From Acidaminococcus fermentans_A (GTDB lineage: Bacteria > Bacillota > Negativicutes > Acidaminococcales > Acidaminococcaceae), in the NCBI RefSeq assembly GCF_052216985.1, contig NZ_JBQOUY010000002.1, forward strand, positions 130,781 through 194,780: a DNA stretch of 64,000 nucleotides. Direction: 5' to 3'. Both the position numbers and the translations under genes were made by a program. A model generated the notes under the pieces. That model saw nothing but the letters and a program-made list of their open reading frames with translations. It searched no databases and was not told where the DNA came from. Positions 24,646-30,702 of this stretch are shown here, in pieces; within the stretch, counting starts at the first letter, position 1; every line of letters starts with the position of its first letter.

Positions 24646-25764
24646 ATGGGAAGAGACAACAGAGAGTGTGCTTATCAGCAACTCATAGAATTGTCGGAAA
24701 AAAAAGGATATGTACTCTTTGATGACATAATGGATAGCGCTGACAAATGGTCGCTTCCCATTCAAGATGTTGATTGGCTTTCAAATTCTATTACAACTAG
24801 AGGAATTTTAGTCTATGATACCGCTCCTGCAACAGCGCGTATTGAAGGTGACGAAGACATAGATGACTATGCCCAGATTGATTATGATGCAATGTTTAAT
24901 CGTGTGATAGAAATAGATCCCTCTCTGGAACCATTCATTTCAGAGATTCGCAATATAAAGCCTCCGCAGACACGGGAGATGGAACAGCTTAAATACCAGG
25001 TGCAAGAGAAGAATCTTTATGCAAGGCAACGAGTAATTGAGATGCATTTGCGTTTTGCTGTTCGTATCGCTCTACAAAGAGTTGAACAGTATAACTGTGG
25101 TATGGAAGATACACTTCAGGATGCTTGCATTGGTTTGATTAATGCAGTCGATAAATATGACCCCGATTCTAGTGGGCCTTTTGGTACCTATGCTTCTTTA
25201 TGGATATTGCAAAATATTACTAGAAATCAATCAACACAAAGGCCTACTGTGTATTATCCTGTCCATAAAAAAGAGACCTATTTTGCAATTTATCCTGTAT
25301 TGAAATCTTTAGATTTATTACATAAAGATATTAGAAAGTCGGAAAAAGTTCTTACACTTATTCAAAACAAAATAGGTTGTTCGAAAGAACAAGCAGAAGA
25401 AGTTATAGAAGAGTGTCTTCCGATAGATTCGCTTGACGATGTATATAGTACTTATTTAGAAAATATGGAAGCTTTGGAGAAATACGATTTATGCGATGCT
25501 GGATTTAATGAACGGATTTTTTATGCAGAAGATCCTTTTGAGCAAGTAGAGTCCTGTATTTTTAGGCAAGAGATTGAAAAAGAACTGGATAATTTAAAAT
25601 CACGGGATAAAGAAGTAATACGTGAAAGATATGGATTTTCCGATGGTGGTGTTAAAACCCTTGAAGAAATCGGAAAACATTTGGGTGTAACCAGAGAAAG
25701 GGTTAGGCAGATAGAAGCAAAGACGATTAAAAAATTAGAACCAATATTAGAAGCATATGTCTAA
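24646..25764 (+). CDS. Sigma-70-family factor encoded in the defence operon
   Basis: 372 residues from the ATG at 24646 (AGGTGA upstream; a longer TTG/GTG reading is less likely). Residues ~1-65 resemble sigma region 1.1 (KKGYVLFDDI...ITTRGILVYDTAP). Region 2 is RFAVRIALQRVEQYNCGMED, TLQDACIGLINAVDKYDPD, FGTYASLWILQNITRNQ. Region 3 is partly divergent. Region 4.2 is clear: RDKEVIRERYGFSDGGVKTL, EEIGKHLGVTRERVRQIEAK. All DNA- and core-binding parts seem present, so it could act as a true promoter-selecting sigma or as a competitor of the housekeeping factor. Finding a sigma inside a phosphorothioation operon is unusual. Not an ECF sigma. Confidence 0.85.
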   Translation: MGRDNRECAYQQLIELSEKKGYVLFDDIMDSADKWSLPIQDVDWLSNSITTRGILVYDTAPATARIEGDEDIDDYAQIDYDAMFNRVIEIDPSLEPFISEIRNIKPPQTREMEQLKYQVQEKNLYARQRVIEMHLRFAVRIALQRVEQYNCGMEDTLQDACIGLINAVDKYDPDSSGPFGTYASLWILQNITRNQSTQRPTVYYPVHKKETYFAIYPVLKSLDLLHKDIRKSEKVLTLIQNKIGCSKEQAEEVIEECLPIDSLDDVYSTYLENMEALEKYDLCDAGFNERIFYAEDPFEQVESCIFRQEIEKELDNLKSRDKEVIRERYGFSDGGVKTLEEIGKHLGVTRERVRQIEAKTIKKLEPILEAYV

Positions 25765-25866
25765 TATTGAAGATAATACTATTCTTTATGATGTCACAAA
25801 GCAGCTTTGCATAGATGTAAAATTAGACTGATTTATAATAGTATTTTCTGAAAGAGGTCACGCTAG

Positions 25867-26997
25867 ATGTATTCGTTTTCATTTCCAATTGCAAAATCTG
25901 AAAATCTGCTTTATGCGATACAAAAGAAGCAAGATACTGTTACAGATTATCGAATTCGACGTATTGCGTATCCTGATATTGTGATTTCTTCTGCGTCTAC
26001 TCGATGGGAAGTGTTCTTCAGCAAGAAAAAAGATGAAATCAAGCTGAATCTCTTAAAGGATATAGCTGAATATAATAGGTATGTGGACCGGCTCGAATCG
26101 ATTCCTGGACTGATTGATTTCTTTGTGCAGCATGACCTTCGACTTTCTCGACAGGAAGTACAAGAGAGATGGTCTCGAAAAACCGCAGATTATGTGTTTT
26201 CGAAAAAAGAATATGATTTTGAAACGGATTTGGTCATTGTCAATGATTTTCTGCTCGATAGAAGAGCGTCGATTGATTATGAAATCTGCTTAGAAGGTCA
26301 AGTGCTGCAGCTGCCAATTGGAAAAAGCAGTATGTCCTATCCTCATCACGTGGGGGCGTATGTTCTTATGTGGAATTGGGTAAATAACGGCCATGATTTT
26401 TGTCCTGCCTTGTGGAAAATGCTGGGTTCACCCTATTGCAAGGGTGGATTGGAAAATACAACTGATGACGCTGTAACCTATGAATTTGATGCCTATGAAC
26501 AATTTCGGTTTAATCCTGTAGAACCGCAGATGGCAGCGATTTTTCATAAGTTGGAAGCCTTGCACTATATAAAGACATACACTATTTGTCCCCAGGTGAG
26601 AAATCCCTACTGGGCATTATTCGGAAAATCCGATGGATCCATTGATGTAGCATTGGTAGATCCTGCGTTCAAAAAGAACTCCCTTGTCAAAGAGCAGATT
26701 GAACTGCTCTTATGGGCAAAGGATAGGGATTTGGATAAGAAAAAATATTTTTTAACGGATTCTGCAAATCATCAATTCCTTTCGAGTGTGCCTGGAGTCT
26801 ATGGTGGGCACAAGAAACTCAAAATATATGGCCGCTTGGATTGCCCTTCGGCGTTAAGGTATATTCAGCAAGGGGACTATGTAAGGAACAGAGTGTTTTT
26901 TGCAGATCAGCAAACTGCTATTGCAGCAGGGTATCGTCCCTGTGCTCGTTGTATGCCAAAAGAATATAAGGATTGGAAAGATAAAAATATGGAGTAG
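25867..26997 (+). CDS. Unknown protein with a C-terminal Ada-like metal site lacking the acceptor Cys
   Basis: 376 residues, 102 bases after the sigma gene. The N-terminal ~310 residues are not recognised. The C-terminal GRLDCPSALRYIQQG...GYRPCARCMPKEYKDW matches the Ada metal-binding domain (C-R-P-S-C...RPCKRC), with C326, C359 and C362 kept but the methyl-acceptor position (the Cys that becomes methylated) being Gly322. In Ada this domain detects methylphosphotriesters in the DNA backbone; here the lost acceptor suggests it does not repair but could sense backbone changes such as phosphorothioate. That sense is inference. GAGGTCACGCTAG precedes the ATG at 25867. Confidence 0.75.
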   Translation: MYSFSFPIAKSENLLYAIQKKQDTVTDYRIRRIAYPDIVISSASTRWEVFFSKKKDEIKLNLLKDIAEYNRYVDRLESIPGLIDFFVQHDLRLSRQEVQERWSRKTADYVFSKKEYDFETDLVIVNDFLLDRRASIDYEICLEGQVLQLPIGKSSMSYPHHVGAYVLMWNWVNNGHDFCPALWKMLGSPYCKGGLENTTDDAVTYEFDAYEQFRFNPVEPQMAAIFHKLEALHYIKTYTICPQVRNPYWALFGKSDGSIDVALVDPAFKKNSLVKEQIELLLWAKDRDLDKKKYFLTDSANHQFLSSVPGVYGGHKKLKIYGRLDCPSALRYIQQGDYVRNRVFFADQQTAIAAGYRPCARCMPKEYKDWKDKNME

Positions 26998-27065
26998 ATT
27001 TTAGGCAATCACACATTCCATAGTAATAGTACAAGGGGTAAATCCCCGGAAGAAGTTGGAAACTC

Positions 27066-27106
27066 GACAGGATTTTCCCAGAAAGCTTGGGGGAGTCCTG
27101 TCTTTT
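27066..27106 (+). terminator. Terminator of the defence operon
   Basis: GACAGGA (27066-27072) and TCCTGTC (27096-27102), with additional pairing inside, followed by TTTTA. It separates the island from the prophage. The 400 bases from 26998 to 27398 hold no gene besides this and the following promoter; I saw no attachment site. Confidence 0.65.
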
Positions 27107-27335
27107 ACGCCCATACGACAAAACTGTGTTCGTAAAACAAACGTAGTAAAATTGAATCAACTGCAAAGTATCGACTCATCAGAGAAAATTTTCTTGCCAT
27201 TTTCGAGAAATTTTAAAATCTCTAAAATACGCAAAACCCTAGAATTCACGCGGATTTACGCCATCTCGAATCGCAAGAAAATCTTTCATATTGAGAAACA
27301 GACTAAAAATTTCCCCTTCTAAAATTTCAGACATG

Positions 27336-27369
27336 TGCTATAATAAACACATAAACGAACAAATGTTCA
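27336..27369 (+). promoter_or_regulatory. Prophage early promoter with an SOS-like operator
   Basis: Extended -10 TGCTATAAT (about 27336-27344) followed by CGAAC-AAAT-GTTCA (27356-27369), one base away from the Gram-positive LexA/DinR box CGAAC-N4-GTTCG and placed over the probable transcription start. The next gene starts at 27399 with GAGGGGG. The early region of the prophage is therefore likely switched on by DNA damage. Confidence 0.6.
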
Positions 27370-27398
27370 GCATCGACAATCCGAGGGGGTATGACAAC

Positions 27399-27593
27399 AT
27401 GGGGAAAGTGAGACGGCACATTCGGAACTTGGACGATGGGTCGGAAGATGGAGAGAGATTGTTTGATGCCATCGTGGAGGGAGGCCGGGTGATCATCGAA
27501 CTGAAGACCAGCAGGAAGCAGCTGGTCCAGGTTCCCTGGGAAGATATTTTGCTGCAGGTGGAGGCAGCGAAACGGGCAAGTTCAGAAGGATAA
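27399..27593 (+). CDS. Small phage early protein
   Basis: 64 residues (MGKVRRHIRNLDDGSEDGER...), start chosen by GAGGGGG nine bases upstream. Acidic middle, no recognised motif; the sequence ERLFDAIVEGGRVIIELKTS hints at a small mixed alpha/beta fold. First gene after the SOS-type promoter of the prophage. Function unknown. Confidence 0.65.
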   Translation: MGKVRRHIRNLDDGSEDGERLFDAIVEGGRVIIELKTSRKQLVQVPWEDILLQVEAAKRASSEG

Positions 27594-27610
27594 AGAAGTT
27601 ACCATAACAG

Positions 27611-27684
27611 TCCGTATTTTGTACGGAGCTGTCAGACGGAGCTATCTACATTGACCAGAAGGTCATGTGGATGGCTCTTTTTTT
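27611..27684 (+). terminator. Tandem hairpins after the first prophage gene
   Basis: TCCGTA-TTTTG-TACGGA (27611-27627) is followed by GAGCTATCTACATTGACC (27637-27656) pairing with GGTCATGTGGATGGCTC (27661-27677) and a seven-T run. This gap (27594-27861) has no clear gene; the second hairpin is a convincing terminator. Confidence 0.6.
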
Positions 27685-27861
27685 GTTATCCGGCTCAAGG
27701 TTCATTCCCGGACGCGGGAGTGCCCAGAGCGGCGAGCCGGACCTTATTTTTCGTCAGCCTACTGGGATGGTTGACCATGGAAGCGAGGAGGCATCTCATG
27801 GTCAATACAGACAGGCAGCCTATATGCGTCTTCGCTTCGCATTTTGCGAAGGAGACCGCAC

Positions 27862-28416
27862 ATGGGCAACCAAGAGAAAACCAGAGTCAAAGAGCAGTAT
27901 TTTATTCCCCTGGAAGTAAAGGAGGGAACCATCATCACGAAGGAATATGAAGACGCACCGCGGCAGTGGTCCAAGATTGGAAACCGGAAGGTCCGGACCA
28001 TCCTTATCCCGGCTACCAGGGAGCAGTATGAAGCCTACATGCGGCCGGAGTGGAAGGAAGACAAACGGCAGCAGCGGCTGGCCGAAAAACGCAGGAAGCA
28101 GGAGGAAACCAGGACCCTCCAGGGCTGGGATACGCCTGTATCCTACGAGCAGCTGCAGGAAACGGGATATGGATTCCTGGGGGAAGCCGAACAGGACAGT
28201 CTGGAAGAGATCGTGGAGAAAGAGGAGCTGTTGGAAGCCCTGCGGCGGGAATTGGCCCAGCTGGAAGAACTGGACCGGACCATTCTGAAGATGGCGTCCT
28301 ATGGCATCAGCGAAGCGGCCATCGGCCGGAAAGTGGGCCTTTCTCAGAAAGGGGTCAACAAACGGAAGCACCGGCTGCTGGCAGCCCTGCGGGAACGGCT
28401 GGAAGAGTATCGGTAA
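27862..28416 (+). CDS. Phage protein with a sigma-like helix-turn-helix C-terminus
   Basis: 184 residues from ATG 27862 (AAGGAG seven bases upstream). The last 60 residues, LAQLEELDRTILKMASYGIS, EAAIGRKVGLSQKGVNKRKH, RLLAALRERL, resemble sigma region 4.2 and its helix-turn-helix. The first 120 residues are charged and repetitive (KRQQRLAEKRRKQEE). Phage proteins of this type often act as transcription regulators of the early operon. Its target is unknown. Confidence 0.7.
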   Translation: MGNQEKTRVKEQYFIPLEVKEGTIITKEYEDAPRQWSKIGNRKVRTILIPATREQYEAYMRPEWKEDKRQQRLAEKRRKQEETRTLQGWDTPVSYEQLQETGYGFLGEAEQDSLEEIVEKEELLEALRRELAQLEELDRTILKMASYGISEAAIGRKVGLSQKGVNKRKHRLLAALRERLEEYR

Positions 28417-28509
28417 AACTTTTTTCAAAAAAGGGTACTTACCTTCGGGTATTTTGTCCTGTTATGAGTGAAGGGTGAAAGAAGAGCCCTTGAGAGAGGA
28501 GGAAAACCC

Positions 28510-28659
28510 ATGAAAAAGGAAGGTCGCCTTCGGGAGCGGAACCGGATCCTGGACCGGGAACTGGCCGGGGTGCTGCTGAAAATCAGCGAAACCGCGGAAC
28601 GGACCGCCAAAACCATCCTGAAACTGCAGAAGAAAAACGAAAGGAGTCAACTGGTATGA
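28510..28659 (+). CDS. 49-residue phage protein
   Basis: MKKEGRLRERNRILDRELAG... with GAGAGGAGGA before the ATG. Basic, helical, probably a small coiled-coil. Its stop overlaps the next start by four bases (28656-28659), which supports that it is real. Function unknown. Confidence 0.6.
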   Translation: MKKEGRLRERNRILDRELAGVLLKISETAERTAKTILKLQKKNERSQLV

Positions 28660-28955
28660 CAAAGGAAGAACTGGCCAGCCTGGCCACTGAACTGAAGAAA
28701 TGTGGGGCTGCTCTTGTGAAAATTGCGGCATCCCTGGAGGTGCCGGCACAGGCGGTTCCCCCAAAAACGCCGGAAGCCCCAACCCTCACCCTGGAAGAAG
28801 TCCGGAAGGTGGCGGCGGATAAATCCCGGCAGGGCTTTACCAATGAAGTCCGGGAACTGATCCAGAAGTATGGGGCCGACAAGCTCTCCACCATGGATCC
28901 GGAGAACTACGGGGCCTTTCTCCAAGGCCTGGAGGTGATGGGCCATGCCGGGTAA
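28656..28955 (+). CDS. 99-residue phage protein
   Basis: MTKEELASLATELKKCGAAL..., helical, with a central Pro-rich linker and a C-terminal LTLEEVRKVAADKSRQG segment. Overlaps the previous gene by four and the next by eleven bases. Similar proteins stand before DUF2800/DUF2815 modules in Firmicutes phages, which may point to a role with recombination or single-stranded DNA. No motif proves this. Confidence 0.65.
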   Translation: MTKEELASLATELKKCGAALVKIAASLEVPAQAVPPKTPEAPTLTLEEVRKVAADKSRQGFTNEVRELIQKYGADKLSTMDPENYGAFLQGLEVMGHAG

Positions 28956-30093
28956 CCACGCGGTTCTTTCCGCTTCGTCCAGTTACCGGTGGCTGGCCTG
29001 TCCGCCTTCGGCACTGGAATGTGCCAAGCTGCCGGATGTGCAGAGCGACTTTGCCAAGCAGGGGACGGAAGCCCATGCCCTCTGCGAATACAAGGTGAAG
29101 AAGGCTCTGGGGCAGAAAGGAAAAGACCCCACAAAATCTCTCACCTCCTTCGATGAAGAAATGGCCGAATGCACCGATGCCTATGCCCAGTTTGTGCTGG
29201 AGAGCCTGGCTGCGGCCAAAACCGTCTGTAAGGATCCTCTGGTTCTGGTGGAACAGCGGCTGGATTTTTCACGGTGGGTGCCGGAAGGGTTTGGTACTGG
29301 GGACTGCTTGATTGTGGCGGACGATACTCTCACCGTCATTGACTATAAGCACGGGTTGGGAGTGCTGGTGGAAGCAGAGAAAAATCCTCAGATGATGTGC
29401 TATGCCCTGGGAGCTCTGGATCTTTTTGACGGGATCTACGATATCCAAAAGGTCTCCATGACCATCTTCCAGCCCAGGCGGGAAAACGTCAGTACCTACA
29501 CCATGTCCAAGGAAGAATTGCTTCAATGGGCGGAAACGGTGCTGAAGCCTACTGCGGACATGGCGGCCAAGGGAGAAGGGGAATACAAGGCTGGTGACCA
29601 CTGCCGGTTCTGCAAGATCCGGGCTACCTGCCGGAAACGGGCCGAGTACAATCTGGAGCTGGCCAAGTACGACTTTGCCATGCCTTCCACCCTGGAAGAT
29701 CCAGAAATGGAAGCCATCCTGGCCAAAGCCGATGAATTGGTGAACTGGGTCGGGGACGTGAAAGATTATGCCCTACAGCAGGCTCTTTCCGGCAAGACTT
29801 GGGACGGGTGGAAAGTGGTGGAAGGCCGGTCCAACCGGAGGTACGTTGATGAAGAAGCGGTTGCCGCCAAAGTGGAAGAGGCAGGATATTCTCCTTATGA
29901 GAAGAAACTCCTGGGGATTACGGCCTTGACCAAACTATTGGGAAAGAAACGGTTTGATGAACTTCTCACTGACTTGATTGAGAAGCCACAGGGCAAACCG
30001 GTCCTGGTACCGGAAACAGATAAACGGCCGGCCATGCATACGGCGGCAGATGATTTTTCTAAGGAAAATGAAGGAGGAAACAAGAATGTCTAA
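28945..30093 (+). CDS. DUF2800 phage protein, PD-(D/E)XK nuclease-like
   Basis: 382 residues, ATG at 28945 after GGAGGTGATG. HAVLSASSSYRWLACPPSAL opens it as in DUF2800. The nuclease-like core is GDCLIVADDTLTVIDYKHGL (…GxxDxxxx...DYK) and a late CRFCKIRATCRKRAEYN cluster, the Cys-rich end found in Cas4/AddB-type nucleases. Members act with DUF2815 single-strand annealing or binding proteins in phage recombination modules; the DUF2815 gene follows directly here. Ends eight bases past the next start. Confidence 0.85.
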   Translation: MPGNHAVLSASSSYRWLACPPSALECAKLPDVQSDFAKQGTEAHALCEYKVKKALGQKGKDPTKSLTSFDEEMAECTDAYAQFVLESLAAAKTVCKDPLVLVEQRLDFSRWVPEGFGTGDCLIVADDTLTVIDYKHGLGVLVEAEKNPQMMCYALGALDLFDGIYDIQKVSMTIFQPRRENVSTYTMSKEELLQWAETVLKPTADMAAKGEGEYKAGDHCRFCKIRATCRKRAEYNLELAKYDFAMPSTLEDPEMEAILAKADELVNWVGDVKDYALQQALSGKTWDGWKVVEGRSNRRYVDEEAVAAKVEEAGYSPYEKKLLGITALTKLLGKKRFDELLTDLIEKPQGKPVLVPETDKRPAMHTAADDFSKENEGGNKNV

Positions 30094-30652
30094 GAATTAT
30101 GTGAATCCGTGCAAAGTAATTACTGGAGTGAATACCCGTTGGAGTTATGCCAATGTGTGGGAACCCAAATCCATCAATGGGGGAACGCCCAAATACAGTG
30201 TCAGCCTGATCATCCCCAAATCCGACACCAAGACGGTGGAAAAGGTCCGGGCAGCCATTAAGGCGGCTTACCAGGAAGGGGAAGGGAAGCTGAAGGGCAA
30301 CAGCCGGGTGGTACCGGCCCTGGAAGCCATCAAGAACCCGCTGCGGGACGGGGATCTGGAACGGCCGGGAGATGAAGCCTACAAAGACAGCTTCTTCATC
30401 AACGCCAATTCCGCCACCCAGCCGGGGATCGTGGATGCCAAGTGCCAGCACATCCTGGAGCGGTCCGAAGTGTACAGCGGGGTCTATGGCCGGGCGTCCA
30501 TCAGCTTCTATGCTTTCAACAGCAATGGGAACAAAGGCATCGCCTGCAGCCTGAACAACTTGCAGAAGATCCGGGACGGGGAACCTCTGGGCGGCAAGCC
30601 CCGGGCAGAAGATGACTTCGCCACGGCGGACGATGACGATTTCCTTTCTTAA
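30086..30652 (+). CDS. DUF2815 phage protein, single-stranded-DNA-binding-like
   Basis: 188 residues from ATG 30086 (AAGGAGGAAA). MSKNYVNPCKVITGVNTRWS starts a beta-rich OB-fold-like protein ending in an acidic tail EDDFATADDDDFLS, which is typical of SSB proteins. Neighbouring DUF2800 gene overlaps it. Together they form a replication/recombination pair for the phage. Confidence 0.85.
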   Translation: MSKNYVNPCKVITGVNTRWSYANVWEPKSINGGTPKYSVSLIIPKSDTKTVEKVRAAIKAAYQEGEGKLKGNSRVVPALEAIKNPLRDGDLERPGDEAYKDSFFINANSATQPGIVDAKCQHILERSEVYSGVYGRASISFYAFNSNGNKGIACSLNNLQKIRDGEPLGGKPRAEDDFATADDDDFLS

Positions 30653-30657
30653 CCCAC

Positions 30658-30687
30658 AAGGTGGCGGGATCTAAACCGCCACCTTTT
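30658..30687 (+). terminator. Hairpin between DUF2815 and DNA polymerase genes
   Basis: AAGGTGGCGG, eight bases, CCGCCACCTTTTT. It lies five bases after the DUF2815 stop and before the polymerase ribosome site AAGGAG, so it may reduce read-through into the polymerase. Confidence 0.7.
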
Positions 30688-30702
30688 TATAAGGAGAAAC
30701 TT

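Noticed and set aside
12311..26997. Interpretation of the island as BREX because of the large ATPase
   Set aside because: No PglX methyltransferase, PglZ or Lon-like gene is present, while a cysteine desulfurase and PAPS-reductase-like protein are; phosphorothioation fits better.
27000..27400. Possible attachment site or integrase at the prophage left end
   Set aside because: No tRNA, no integrase and no direct repeat could be identified here; the right end lies outside the window.
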